A stretch of 64,000 nucleotides of DNA from Vibrio sinaloensis (GTDB lineage Bacteria > Pseudomonadota > Gammaproteobacteria > Enterobacterales > Vibrionaceae). Positions 23,994 through 33,328 of the stretch are shown here, piece by piece. The first letter of the stretch is position 1; every line of letters starts with the position of its first letter. Location of the stretch: positions 1 to 64,000 of the forward strand of contig NZ_CP096200.1 in assembly GCF_023195835.1 (NCBI RefSeq). The letters are read 5' to 3'. The notes under the pieces are model-generated. The model ran no database searches and had not been told where the DNA came from. It worked only from the letters and a program-made list of their open reading frames with translations. The position numbers and the translations under genes were made by a program.

Positions 23994-26900
23994 ATGGACA
24001 ATCAACTCGGAATTTCCGGTCGAATTGCAGCAGCATTTCAAAACTCGGCAATGACGCCGCTATTGGCGCTGGTTGGTCTGCTGATGGGGCTGTTTGCGGT
24101 GTTGGTCACGCCCAAAGAGGAAGAGCCGCAAATAGACGTCACATTTGCCGACGTTTTCATTCCATTTCCTGGTGCTGCGCCGCGAGAGGTTGAAAGCTTA
24201 GTCACTACGCCGGCAGAGCAAATCCTGTCTGAAATTCAGGGCATTGATAAGCTGTACTCTTTCTCACAGCCAGATGGTGCGATGATTGTGGCCATCTTCG
24301 AAGTGGGGGTGAGCCGTAATGATGCTGTGGTGCGCCTGTATAACAAGTTGTATTCGAATAAGGACTGGATGCCGCAAGGCGTTGGTGTTGGCGAGCCAAT
24401 AATCAAACCTAAAGGCATAGAAGACGTACCTATAGTTAGCCTAACCTTGAGTGATCGCAGTGGGCGATTCGACCAGCAACAGCTCACTCAAGTGGCGCAC
24501 GGCTTAGAAACCGAACTCAAGCGCATTCCCGGAACACGCGACATCTACACCATAGGCGAGCATTCGACAATTGTTGATGTGCGTTTGGATCCGGCCAAAA
24601 TGAACAGTTTTGCCATCACCTTAGATCAGTTAAATCAACATCTTCCAGCTGCAAATAGTAGCTCACCAATGCTGCGCCTGACCCACGACAATCAGGAGTT
24701 TCCTGTGCAAGTTGGCCAGTTTTTAACTCGAGTGGAAGAGGTGAAACAACTGGTGGTCGGGCTGCACAATAACGCACCTGTCTATCTCGAAGATGTCGCG
24801 ACGATCAGTTTGGGCGCCAATACGCCAACTCAAAACGTGTGGACCAGCGATAAAACCGACATTGTACCTGCGGTGACCATTGCGATTGCCAAAAAGGCGG
24901 GCGAAAACGCAGTGAATGTGGCGCAAGCGATCGAGACTCGGTTGCAAGAGCTCCAGAACAAGCTGATTCCCGATGGTATAGAAGTCGAGATCACTCGCGA
25001 CTATGGTAAAACCGCCGCCGATAAGAGCAATACTCTTATCGGTAAGCTGGCGTTCGCTACTGCAGCTGTGGTTATTCTGGTGCTGCTCACCATGGGATGG
25101 AGAGAAGCCTTTGTGGTGGGTTTTGCGATAGTGGTGACTTTGATGATCACGCTATTTGCGTCGTGGGCATGGGGGTTCACACTCAATCGCGTTTCGCTGT
25201 TCGCACTGATTTTTTCGATTGGTATCTTAGTTGATGACGCGATAGTGGTGGTGGAAAACATTCACCGACATATGTCGCAGGGTAAAGCTAAGCTGCAAGC
25301 CTTAATTCCAGCTGCGGTTGACGAAGTCGGTGGCCCAACCATCTTGGCGACGTTGACTGTCATCGCGGCTTTGTTACCGATGGCATTTGTGAGTGGCTTA
25401 ATGGGCCCGTATATGAGCCCGATCCCGATCAATGCGTCTATGGGGATGTTGATATCTCTAGTGGTGGCGTTTGTCGTTTCGCCTTGGCTTGCGAGTCATT
25501 TCTTAAAACCCTCAGCGCATCATCAAGAGTCTCACGCAAGTGATTCTATATTCCACAAAGTGATGGCGCCATTTGTGACTGCAAAAGCGCAAGCTCGCAA
25601 TCGTTGGATGCTGTTGTTAGCCGTGATCGCATTGATCGTGGGCTCAGTGATGCTGCCAGTGTTTCAGGCTGTGGTACTGAAAATGTTGCCGTTCGACAAC
25701 AAGTCAGAGTTTCAAGTGGTGTTAGATATGCCTGAGGGAACCTCGCTGGAGCGTACTCAACGTGCACTTTTTGAAATGGGCCAAGAGCTCAATCAGTTAC
25801 CTGAAGTCACTAGCTATCAAATCTATGCGGGGACTGCTGCGCCGATCAACTTCAATGGCCTAGTGCGTCATTACTTTGTTCGCAGCCAAGCCAATCAAGG
25901 CGACATTCAAGTGAACTTAGTGCATCGAACCGAACGTGACCGCGACAGCCATGAAATCGCCTCATCGATTCGACCTGCTCTCAACCAAATTGCCAGCAAG
26001 TTTGGGGGTAAGGTGAAAGTTGTCGAGGTGCCGCCAGGGCCACCGGTCTGGTCGCCAATTTTGGCCGAAGTGTATGCACCAACTCCAGAGTTACGCAGTG
26101 AGGCGGCACGCGCTATTCGTGAGGTATTCCGCGCGACCGACGATATCGTCGACGTAGATATGTATCTGCCAGAAGAACATCAGAAGTGGCAAGTTGTGAT
26201 TGATCGCAGTAAAGCGTCGCACCTGATGGTGTCGTATGCATCGATTGTCGACGCCTTGGCCACCTCTGTGGGCGGAAAACCGATCACCTACTTACACAGT
26301 GAGCACAGCAAATACCCAGTGCCGATTCAAATTCAAGCCAGTGAGAGCGCCAAAGTTCGCCTTGAGCAGGTACTGAACATGAAAGTCGGCAGTCAAAACG
26401 GTAACGCGTATCCGCTCTCTGATTTGGTGAGTGTTAGACAAACGCGCATGGACGACTACATAGTGCACAAAAACCTCGTGCCTATGGTGATGGTGGTCGG
26501 TGATATGTCGGGGTCTGTTGATAGCCCGCTGTATGGCATGTTTAATATTGGCGCTGCGATTGATAAGCAGATGGATGTTGAGCAGTACTACATTAATCAG
26601 CCTGATGGTTTAGAAGGTATTTCGATTCTGTGGGATGGTGAATGGACCATTACCTACGAAACCTTCCGTGATATGGGCATTGCTTATGCGGTCGGTATGA
26701 TACTCATTTACCTATTGGTCGTCGCTCAGTTCAAGTCCTACTTAGTGCCTTTGATTATCATGGCACCGATACCATTGACCATCATCGGCGTGATGCCGGG
26801 GCATGCAATCCTAGGTGCGCAGTTTACGGCAACTTCGATGATCGGCATGATAGCGTTGGCGGGCATTATAGTGCGCAACTCGATCCTGTTGGTTGACTTT

Positions 26901-27146
26901 ATCAATCAGCAAACAGAACAAGGGATGGCGTTTGCTGAAGCCGTGATTCAATCGGCTGCGGTGCGAGCCAAGCCGATCATGCTGACCGCACTGGCAGCAA
27001 TGATAGGGGCAGTGTTTATCCTTGATGATCCGATATTCAATGGGCTCGCCATCAGTCTTATTTTTGGGATCTTTGTCTCGACCATACTGACACTGTTAGT
27101 GATACCCGTACTCTATTACGTCGCGATGCGAAAACGTTTTGAATAA
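23994..27146 (+). CDS. RND family efflux transporter permease
   Basis: 1050 aa, normal for an AcrB/MexF-type pump. There are twelve membrane helices in the standard 1+5+1+5 layout and two large periplasmic domains. Motif FSIGILVDDAIVVVENIHRH carries the two Asp residues of the proton relay; GGPTILATLTVIAALLPM follows. It closely resembles the VexH/acriflavin-resistance class encoded with a single adaptor and no outer-membrane gene, so TolC is presumably borrowed. AAGGAGAG precedes the third ATG (23994). The context with a sulfur-sensor operon raises the possibility of exporting sulfur-linked toxicants rather than drugs; this is inference. Confidence 0.93.
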   Translation: MDNQLGISGRIAAAFQNSAMTPLLALVGLLMGLFAVLVTPKEEEPQIDVTFADVFIPFPGAAPREVESLVTTPAEQILSEIQGIDKLYSFSQPDGAMIVAIFEVGVSRNDAVVRLYNKLYSNKDWMPQGVGVGEPIIKPKGIEDVPIVSLTLSDRSGRFDQQQLTQVAHGLETELKRIPGTRDIYTIGEHSTIVDVRLDPAKMNSFAITLDQLNQHLPAANSSSPMLRLTHDNQEFPVQVGQFLTRVEEVKQLVVGLHNNAPVYLEDVATISLGANTPTQNVWTSDKTDIVPAVTIAIAKKAGENAVNVAQAIETRLQELQNKLIPDGIEVEITRDYGKTAADKSNTLIGKLAFATAAVVILVLLTMGWREAFVVGFAIVVTLMITLFASWAWGFTLNRVSLFALIFSIGILVDDAIVVVENIHRHMSQGKAKLQALIPAAVDEVGGPTILATLTVIAALLPMAFVSGLMGPYMSPIPINASMGMLISLVVAFVVSPWLASHFLKPSAHHQESHASDSIFHKVMAPFVTAKAQARNRWMLLLAVIALIVGSVMLPVFQAVVLKMLPFDNKSEFQVVLDMPEGTSLERTQRALFEMGQELNQLPEVTSYQIYAGTAAPINFNGLVRHYFVRSQANQGDIQVNLVHRTERDRDSHEIASSIRPALNQIASKFGGKVKVVEVPPGPPVWSPILAEVYAPTPELRSEAARAIREVFRATDDIVDVDMYLPEEHQKWQVVIDRSKASHLMVSYASIVDALATSVGGKPITYLHSEHSKYPVPIQIQASESAKVRLEQVLNMKVGSQNGNAYPLSDLVSVRQTRMDDYIVHKNLVPMVMVVGDMSGSVDSPLYGMFNIGAAIDKQMDVEQYYINQPDGLEGISILWDGEWTITYETFRDMGIAYAVGMILIYLLVVAQFKSYLVPLIIMAPIPLTIIGVMPGHAILGAQFTATSMIGMIALAGIIVRNSILLVDFINQQTEQGMAFAEAVIQSAAVRAKPIMLTALAAMIGAVFILDDPIFNGLAISLIFGIFVSTILTLLVIPVLYYVAMRKRFE

Positions 27147-27168
27147 TTGATTGGCGAATAGTTGGTTG

Positions 27169-27195
27169 GCCCCGCTGTTAACGCGGGGCTTTTTT
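27169..27195 (+). terminator. Intrinsic terminator after RND operon
   Basis: GCCCCGC-N7-GCGGGGC and six T. It abuts the stop of the convergent nuclease-family gene. Confidence 0.9.
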
Positions 27196-27196
27196 A

Positions 27197-28081
27197 TCAC
27201 TGTAGAAGCAACGGGCAGTGGTCGCTCAATTGATATTGAAACAAGTCATCCGGCTTGTAGGTGACTTGCTTTACCGAGTTTAGCGAAAAATCAGAACTGG
27301 TCACTACATGGTCAATCAGCGAGCGGAACTGGTGAGTTTTGTTGGGCTGCTTACGCGAGCGAACTTTACACTCAGCAGGCGTGTTTCGGGTGGCTAACTT
27401 CGCCTGGCTGCCGCTGCTCAAGGTTTTCCATAACCAATCGTCAGGGTAGGAGAGATTGTGGTTGAAGTCGCCAATGATCATGTAAGTCTGTTGATTAGAC
27501 TCACGTTGCACTATCCATTGGTTTAGCGCTTTCGCTTGTGAGCTTAAAGTACGGCAGGACGGGTTATTTTTATATGCGCCGGAGCAGCGCGCTTTAAGGT
27601 GCACCGACAACAAATGAATAGGGGCATCACTGGTTGGATGAATCACCACATACGAAGCGAATCTTAGCTTGCTGTTACTATGACTATCCAATTGAATATC
27701 CGTTTTGTTCTCCACACGGATACCCCCTCGCACCGCAAAACCCGTGTACTGATTGATGTCGCTAAATTGATGCAATTGGTATTGAGGCTGGGAGCGCTGT
27801 GACAAGTAAAGCTGATAACCATTCCCGACTACCTTGCGTAGGGCGTCTAAATCGTTGACCTCTTGAAACGCCAGCACATCACTGTCGAGCTGATTAAAGT
27901 AGCGACTAAGGGCTTGATAGTCGCCGCTGTTTCGCTGTGAGCTGGGGAATTTCCCTGAGGGATTGCTCGACAACCATTCGAGGTTCCAACTGCTGTAGAC
28001 GAGTTTTTGTTCGGCTAGGGCCGTCAGTGGTAGTAGTAACCAAAAACCGATTCCAAGCAGCCAATATTTAACGTTGAACAT
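27197..28081 (-). CDS. Secreted endonuclease/exonuclease/phosphatase-family protein
   Basis: 294 aa with a signal peptide (about 1-23, ending LTALA). DNase I-like fold motifs: WNLEWL near the start, FQEV with the metal-binding Glu, SVHLKARC, IGDFNHN and the terminal SDHCPL with the catalytic Asp-His. It is likely an extracellular or periplasmic nuclease or phosphoesterase. Cysteines in CSGAYKNNPSC suggest a disulfide. The gene stands alone and shares its upstream region with nrdD. Confidence 0.88.
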   Translation of the reverse strand: MFNVKYWLLGIGFWLLLPLTALAEQKLVYSSWNLEWLSSNPSGKFPSSQRNSGDYQALSRYFNQLDSDVLAFQEVNDLDALRKVVGNGYQLYLSQRSQPQYQLHQFSDINQYTGFAVRGGIRVENKTDIQLDSHSNSKLRFASYVVIHPTSDAPIHLLSVHLKARCSGAYKNNPSCRTLSSQAKALNQWIVQRESNQQTYMIIGDFNHNLSYPDDWLWKTLSSGSQAKLATRNTPAECKVRSRKQPNKTHQFRSLIDHVVTSSDFSLNSVKQVTYKPDDLFQYQLSDHCPLLLQ

Positions 28082-28238
28082 AAGGTAAATTCCTGAAAAT
28101 AGTTGCAGCCTTTATCTAATAAGAGGTCTACAAAAATCAAGTAGGCTTAGTATCATTTTTTCAATTTTCATCATTTACTTTCTATCTGAGATCAGTGCCA
28201 CTAAGATCGATTTGATCTTAAGCGAGGGTCTCCTTTTA

Positions 28239-28252
28239 TTGATCAAAATCAA
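28239..28252 (+). promoter_or_regulatory. FNR box upstream of nrdD
   Basis: TTGAT-CAAA-ATCAA is a perfect match to the FNR consensus, 122-135 bases before the nrdD start, as expected for an anaerobically induced class III reductase. Confidence 0.75.
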
Positions 28253-28283
28253 TACTCTAGCCAGCCGCATCTCGTTAAATACG

Positions 28284-28299
28284 CCACAATATATAGTGT
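28284..28299 (+). promoter_or_regulatory. NrdR box 1
   Basis: CCACAATATATAGTGT fits the NrdR consensus (ACACWATATATWGTGT) at most positions. NrdR represses ribonucleotide reductase genes by binding paired boxes. Confidence 0.75.
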
Positions 28300-28314
28300 C
28301 AGTTGAAATAAAAA

Positions 28315-28330
28315 TCGCCCTATATAGTGT
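28315..28330 (+). promoter_or_regulatory. NrdR box 2
   Basis: The right half TATATAGTGT matches the NrdR consensus and the left half is degenerate. The distance to box 1 is 31 bases start to start, the three-turn spacing typical of NrdR pairs. Confidence 0.7.
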
Positions 28331-28333
28331 GTT

Positions 28334-28342
28334 TGTGGATAA
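28334..28342 (-). promoter_or_regulatory. DnaA box in nrdD leader
   Basis: TGTGGATAA is the exact complement of the DnaA box TTATCCACA, 32-40 bases before the start codon. DnaA boxes regulate nrdAB in E. coli; a role here is possible, not shown. Confidence 0.4.
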
Positions 28343-28373
28343 GTCTGTGGGTATGCTGGGGTAAGGAGAAAAG

Positions 28374-30494
28374 GTGAAACCAATCGTAATCAAACGTGAC
28401 GGCTCTAGGGCTCCGTTTAGCAGGGATCGCATTCAAGCCGCAGTGGAGTCGGCAGCAGAGCATGTTGACAAAGAGACCGCCATTTATGCGCTTAACGTGG
28501 CGCTGGCGGTGGAGCTGCAACTGAAAGATCACGATGAAGTACACATCAATGATATCCAAACTCTAGTCGAAAATGAGTTGATGCAGGGACCGTACAAGTC
28601 GCTTGCTCGCTCGTACATTGAATACCGCCACGACCGCGATATCGCGCGCGAGAAACAGAGCACCTTAACCCGAGAAATCGAGGGCCTGATCGAAGAGAGC
28701 AATGTTGACCTTATCAACGAGAACGCCAACAAAGATGGCAAGGTTATTCCGACTCAGCGTGACTTACTTGCAGGTATTGTTGCTAAGCACTACGCGAAAA
28801 CCCATATTTTGCCGCGTGATATTGTTCAGGCGCACGAAGAGGGGGATATTCACTACCACGACCTCGACTATGCACCGTTTTTCCCTATGTTCAACTGTAT
28901 GTTAATTGACTTACAAGGGATGCTGACACACGGATTCAAAATGGGTAATGCCGAGATCGACACACCAAAATCGATTTCGACCGCGACCGCGGTGACCGCG
29001 CAAATCATTGCGCAAGTAGCTAGTCATATCTATGGCGGCACCACCATCAACCGGATTGATGAAGTGTTAGCGCCGTATGTGACCAGAAGTTATGAAAAGC
29101 ACCTAAAAATCGCTCAGGAGTGGGATATCCCTAACCCTAAAGCCTTTGCTGAGTCACGCACAGAGAAAGAGTGTTTTGACGCATTTCAATCGCTCGAGTA
29201 TGAGGTGAACACCCTACACACCGCGAACGGCCAAACACCATTTGTCACCTTTGGTTTTGGCTTGGGAACGAGCTGGGAGTCTCGATTGATTCAACAATCG
29301 ATCTTGAAAAACCGTATTGCAGGTTTGGGTAAAAACCGTAAAACGGCGGTGTTCCCTAAGTTGGTATTTGGTATTAAAGATGGCTTGAACCACAAGTCAG
29401 AAGACCCCAACTACGACATCAAAAAGCTTGCTTTAGAGTGTGCGTCAAAACGCATGTACCCAGATATTCTCAACTATGACAAAGTGGTTGAGATCACTGG
29501 GTCATTTAAAACCCCAATGGGTTGCCGTAGCTTCTTAGGTACTTATGAGGAAAATGGCGAGTTAATCCATGAAGGGCGCAACAACTTGGGTGTGGTCAGC
29601 TTGAACCTGCCACGAATAGCGCTGGCTGCAGGTGGTGATGAACGTGCGTTCTATACCCTTTTAGACCAAAAGCTCGATCTTGCCCGCCGCGCACTTGAGA
29701 CTCGCATCTCGCGTTTGGAGAATGTAAAAGCGCGCGTAGCGCCGATCCTCTACATGGAAGGGGCATGCGGCGTGCGTCTAAAGGCGGATGAGCCGATCGC
29801 CAACATCTTTAAAAATGGCCGCGCTTCGATTTCGCTCGGGTACATTGGTATTCATGAAACCATCAGCGCTCTGTTTGGTGACGAGACCCATGTATACGAC
29901 GATAGCACACTGCGCCAAAAGGCCATCACTATTGTTAAGTACCTTAAAGATAAGGTGAACCAGTGGGCGCAAGAGTCCGGATATGGTTACAGCTTATACG
30001 GAACACCGAGCGAGAACTTGTGCAGTCGTTTCTGTCGCATTGACACCAAAGAGTATGGGGTGATCAAAGGGGTGACTGACAAGGGGTATTACACCAACAG
30101 TTTCCACCTTGATGTAGAGAAAAAGGTTAACCCATACGATAAGATCGACTTTGAAATGCCATATCCTGAGGTGTCGAGTGGTGGCTTTATCTGTTACGGC
30201 GAGTTCCCTAACATGCAGCGCAATATTGAAGCGCTAGAAAACGTATGGGATTACAGCTATAGCCGAGTTCCCTATTACGGAACTAACACCCCGATTGATG
30301 AGTGCTACGAGTGTGGTTACAACGGTGAGTTTGATTGCACCAGCAAAGGATTTACCTGCCCAAGCTGTGGCAATCATGATTCGACAAAAGTATCCGTGAC
30401 TCGTCGCGTGTGTGGTTATCTGGGTAGTCCTGATGCCAGACCGTTTAACTTCGGTAAGCAAGAAGAAGTGAAGCGCCGGGTCAAACATCTATAA
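28374..30494 (+). CDS. nrdD: Anaerobic ribonucleoside-triphosphate reductase (class III)
   Basis: 706 aa; reduces NTPs to dNTPs without oxygen. An N-terminal ATP-cone (residues 1-95; KPIVIKRDGSRAPFSRDRI) senses ATP/dATP. The ten-stranded barrel and the C-terminal zinc site follow (CYECGYNGEFDC, then CPSCG). The glycyl-radical loop RRVCGYLGS has Gly-681, the same number as in E. coli. GTG start with AAGGAG. The promoter region carries FNR and paired NrdR boxes. nrdG follows after a terminator-like hairpin, so the activase may be made at a lower level. Confidence 0.97.
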   Translation: MKPIVIKRDGSRAPFSRDRIQAAVESAAEHVDKETAIYALNVALAVELQLKDHDEVHINDIQTLVENELMQGPYKSLARSYIEYRHDRDIAREKQSTLTREIEGLIEESNVDLINENANKDGKVIPTQRDLLAGIVAKHYAKTHILPRDIVQAHEEGDIHYHDLDYAPFFPMFNCMLIDLQGMLTHGFKMGNAEIDTPKSISTATAVTAQIIAQVASHIYGGTTINRIDEVLAPYVTRSYEKHLKIAQEWDIPNPKAFAESRTEKECFDAFQSLEYEVNTLHTANGQTPFVTFGFGLGTSWESRLIQQSILKNRIAGLGKNRKTAVFPKLVFGIKDGLNHKSEDPNYDIKKLALECASKRMYPDILNYDKVVEITGSFKTPMGCRSFLGTYEENGELIHEGRNNLGVVSLNLPRIALAAGGDERAFYTLLDQKLDLARRALETRISRLENVKARVAPILYMEGACGVRLKADEPIANIFKNGRASISLGYIGIHETISALFGDETHVYDDSTLRQKAITIVKYLKDKVNQWAQESGYGYSLYGTPSENLCSRFCRIDTKEYGVIKGVTDKGYYTNSFHLDVEKKVNPYDKIDFEMPYPEVSSGGFICYGEFPNMQRNIEALENVWDYSYSRVPYYGTNTPIDECYECGYNGEFDCTSKGFTCPSCGNHDSTKVSVTRRVCGYLGSPDARPFNFGKQEEVKRRVKHL

Positions 30495-30508
30495 ACAGAT
30501 AAACCATT

Positions 30509-30533
30509 GAGCCCAATAACTTGGGCTCTTTTT
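30509..30533 (+). terminator. Terminator between nrdD and nrdG
   Basis: GAGCCCAA-TAAC-TTGGGCTC then five T. It lies 15 bases past nrdD and 17 before nrdG, so it should reduce but not abolish nrdG expression. Confidence 0.85.
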
Positions 30534-30549
30534 CTTTAGAGATCTTTTA

Positions 30550-31017
30550 ATGAACTATCATCAGTATTACCCCATTGATGTGGTCAATGGCCCAGGCACG
30601 CGTTGTACGCTTTTTGTCTCTGGGTGCGTACATCAATGTAAAGGATGCTACAACCAATCGACGCAGCGACTCGACTCAGGTTTCCCATTTACTCAAGAGG
30701 CACAAGACAGAATCATTGCCGATCTCAACGATACTCGGATTAAACGGCGTGGCTTGTCGCTTTCTGGGGGCGATCCTCTTCATCCGGCCAATGTCGCCGA
30801 TGTACTTGCGTTGGTTAAACGGGTAAGGGAAGAATGCCCGGGTAAAGACATTTGGGTATGGACTGGCTATCGCCTTGATGAACTTGATGAGGCGCAACGA
30901 GAGGTCACGCGTTATATCGATACCTTGATCGATGGTAAATTTGAACAAGATCAGAAAGATCTCAACTTAGAATGGCGGGGAAGCGCCAATCAAGTCATCC
31001 ACAAATTTACACTGTGA
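30550..31017 (+). CDS. nrdG: Anaerobic ribonucleotide reductase activating protein
   Basis: 155 aa radical-SAM activase. It uses a [4Fe-4S] cluster bound by CVHQCKGC (Cys-26, Cys-30, Cys-33) to cleave S-adenosylmethionine and make the glycyl radical on NrdD. LSGGDPL, which contacts SAM, is present. Length matches E. coli NrdG (154). Confidence 0.97.
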   Translation: MNYHQYYPIDVVNGPGTRCTLFVSGCVHQCKGCYNQSTQRLDSGFPFTQEAQDRIIADLNDTRIKRRGLSLSGGDPLHPANVADVLALVKRVREECPGKDIWVWTGYRLDELDEAQREVTRYIDTLIDGKFEQDQKDLNLEWRGSANQVIHKFTL

Positions 31018-31182
31018 ATAGTAGAATAATTCTCTAAATCGAACTTTAAAGGTTAAATAAATGTTAATGGCGATGGTTGTTTATCCTGTTTTGCCTTTTT
31101 GAGTTGAAATTTTATTTCTAGATTGATGAGTTAAATGATAAGTTGATGGCCGTTACTTGAATTTCAAAGGGTTGTGACTTTC

Positions 31183-32364
31183 ATGTTCTCTCATTTACCG
31201 ACTCCAACACTGGATCCTATTCTTTCTCTATCCGTTGCATACCGCAACGATCCTCGCGACGAAAAAGTTGACCTTGGCATTGGCGTTTACAAAAACAGCG
31301 CCGGTGAAACGCCCGTAATGAAGGCGATTCAGCAAGCACAAGATATCGTTGTCGCGACACAAAAAACCAAATCATACGTTGGACTGGCCGGCTGCGAAGA
31401 GTTCAATCAATCCATGATTGATTTGTTGCTCGATGGCACTTCTGCCATGGACCGAGTTGCTGCTGTGCAAACGCCAGGAGCGAGTGGTGCTCTGCGTATG
31501 CTAGGCGATTTGATGAAAGTGGCTCAGCCAAACACCACAGTTTGGATTTCTAATCCAAGTTATGTAAACCATCGCCCTGTGATGGAGGCGGCTGGCCTCA
31601 AAGTGAGACACTATCACTACTTTAGTCCAGAAACAAAACAAGTCGATATTGCACGTATGATGGACGATCTTGCTACGGCAGGGCCGGAAGATGTTGTGCT
31701 TCTTCATGGTTGTTGTCATAACCCAACTGGGGCAGACATCGATTTTGATGCATGGAAAGCAATCACAGAGCTGTCGCAAAAAAATGGCTTTACGCCGTTT
31801 GTCGATATTGCATACCAAGGCTTTGGTGATGGCCTTGAGCAAGACGCAAAAGGGCTACGTCATATGGCGGACAATGTCGAAGAAATGCTGATCACCACGT
31901 CGTGTTCGAAGAACTTTGGCCTTTATCGTGAGCGAACTGGAGCCGCCATTGTCGTTGGTAAATCGCAAAGTGACGTGAATAATGCCAAAGGTAAGTTATT
32001 AACGCTGGCTCGTTCTACGTACACCATGCCGCCCGATCACGGCGCGGCATTGGTGAAAACTATCCTTCGAGACCCTGCGCTAACTGCGGTCTGGAAGCAA
32101 GAGTTGAGTGAAATGCAGCAACGTCTGGTAAACCTACGTCAAACTTTGTGTAACGAGTTGAGAAATAAACACAATACTTCACAATTCGACTTTATAGAAA
32201 GCCACAAAGGCATGTTTACTGTGCTAGGATTTAGCCAAGACCAAATGGCGCGTTTGCGCGAAGAGTTCGGGATCTATGGTGTTGGAGATGGTCGAATCAA
32301 TATTGCAGGCTTAACGGAGAAGGACATTCCTTACGTTGCGCAAGCAATAATCAACGTCGCATAA
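31183..32364 (+). CDS. tyrB: Aromatic/aspartate aminotransferase
   Basis: 393 aa, fold-type I PLP enzyme of the AspC/TyrB family that exchanges amino groups between aspartate or aromatic amino acids and 2-oxoglutarate. Motifs: VDLGIGVYK, LHGCCHNPTGAD, FVDIAYQGFGDG and SCSKNFGLYRERTGA with the PLP lysine. Similar throughout to E. coli AspC; AspC versus TyrB cannot be settled from sequence alone. The ATG at 31183 is preferred to an upstream GTG because the family begins MFSHLP/MFENI. Confidence 0.92.
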   Translation: MFSHLPTPTLDPILSLSVAYRNDPRDEKVDLGIGVYKNSAGETPVMKAIQQAQDIVVATQKTKSYVGLAGCEEFNQSMIDLLLDGTSAMDRVAAVQTPGASGALRMLGDLMKVAQPNTTVWISNPSYVNHRPVMEAAGLKVRHYHYFSPETKQVDIARMMDDLATAGPEDVVLLHGCCHNPTGADIDFDAWKAITELSQKNGFTPFVDIAYQGFGDGLEQDAKGLRHMADNVEEMLITTSCSKNFGLYRERTGAAIVVGKSQSDVNNAKGKLLTLARSTYTMPPDHGAALVKTILRDPALTAVWKQELSEMQQRLVNLRQTLCNELRNKHNTSQFDFIESHKGMFTVLGFSQDQMARLREEFGIYGVGDGRINIAGLTEKDIPYVAQAIINVA

Positions 32365-32370
32365 TACTGT

Positions 32371-32390
32371 CGGGGCTAAATGCAGCCCCG
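32371..32390 (+). terminator. Hairpin after aminotransferase gene
   Basis: CGGGGCT-N6-AGCCCCG directly after the stop; no T-run follows, so termination may be weak. Confidence 0.55.
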
Positions 32391-32428
32391 CTTCATCTCG
32401 ATCCGGTATATTATGATTAGGTGAACCA

Positions 32429-33103
32429 ATGAATAAAACGTTGAAAGTACTGCTTCCATTAATGTTAAGCGGCGGTTTAGTCGCTTGTACCGCGACAGGG
32501 CCAGTTCCGGTCGAGCCCGAAGAAAAGCCGCAAACTGAGTTGCCGGTTGAACCGCAACCGGAGACGCCTCAAGTCCAACCCCCTGCTGTAGACCCACAAC
32601 CACCTGAAGTGGAACAGCCAGTTGAACCTAAACCTGAACCCAAACCACCCGTTATTCAAGAACCGATAAAGAAAACCGCTGATGGTAAACTGTTCCTTGG
32701 CGCCGAAGAGTGGGTTTATATTCCTGGGCTGGAGCAGAGCTTTCGCGCTCGGATTGATACCGGAGCCACTACCTCTTCTATTAGCGCAGTCGACATTGTT
32801 CCTTTTGAGCGTGATGGAAAAGATTGGGTGAAATTTAAAATCGAACATGACAAGGTCAAAAGCAAAGAAATTGCGCTACCTGTCAAACGTTGGGTGAAAA
32901 TTCGCCAGTCTAATAGCAACGAGTCTGACTTACGTGCTGTTGTGGAAGGTTGGATTCAAATCGGAGACTTAAAAGATAAGACCGATTTTACCTTGGCAGA
33001 TAGAACCCACTTGACCTTCCCGTTATTGTTGGGACGCAGCTTCTTCAAAGATATCGCTGTTGTTGATGTAAGCCAGAAATACATCCAAGATAAACACAAA
33101 TAA
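32429..33103 (+). CDS. Retropepsin-like protease lipoprotein (PF05618 type)
   Basis: 224 aa. Lipobox LVAC gives an acylated Cys-20. Residues about 25-80 are a Pro/Glu-rich linker of PEP and PQP repeats that would span the periplasm from the membrane. The C-terminal domain is the RimB/COG4067 retropepsin-like fold with ARIDTGATTSSIS (Asp-110) and a second hydrophobic-hydrophobic-Gly signature, LLLGRSFF. Members are labelled putative ATP-dependent zinc proteases but show the Asp-Thr-Gly of aspartic peptidases; a single domain implies a homodimer. No partner gene (RimK-like) is adjacent. Substrate unknown. Confidence 0.85.
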   Translation: MNKTLKVLLPLMLSGGLVACTATGPVPVEPEEKPQTELPVEPQPETPQVQPPAVDPQPPEVEQPVEPKPEPKPPVIQEPIKKTADGKLFLGAEEWVYIPGLEQSFRARIDTGATTSSISAVDIVPFERDGKDWVKFKIEHDKVKSKEIALPVKRWVKIRQSNSNESDLRAVVEGWIQIGDLKDKTDFTLADRTHLTFPLLLGRSFFKDIAVVDVSQKYIQDKHK

Positions 33104-33125
33104 CAGTGTTTTAGCGCACAAAATA

Positions 33126-33157
33126 AAACCAGTAGCATCACAAGCTGCTGGTTTTTT
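33126..33157 (+). terminator. Intrinsic terminator
   Basis: AAACCAGTAGC and GCTGCTGGTTT with a short loop and one T-G mismatch, followed by a T-run. Ends the lipoprotein gene transcript. Confidence 0.75.
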
Positions 33158-33328
33158 CATTTCTTAGATCATATTTTTAACTTTCCCCTCAGCGAATGAT
33201 GCGCCACTAGGTTACTATTTGCCCGCTTAAGTCGGTCGACCATGCTGCCAATACCCTCAATCGCCCAGTTTAACGAGCGGCGATCAAACCTCTAGCAGTA
33301 TGGAATAAAAACTATAAAGGAGTAACAA

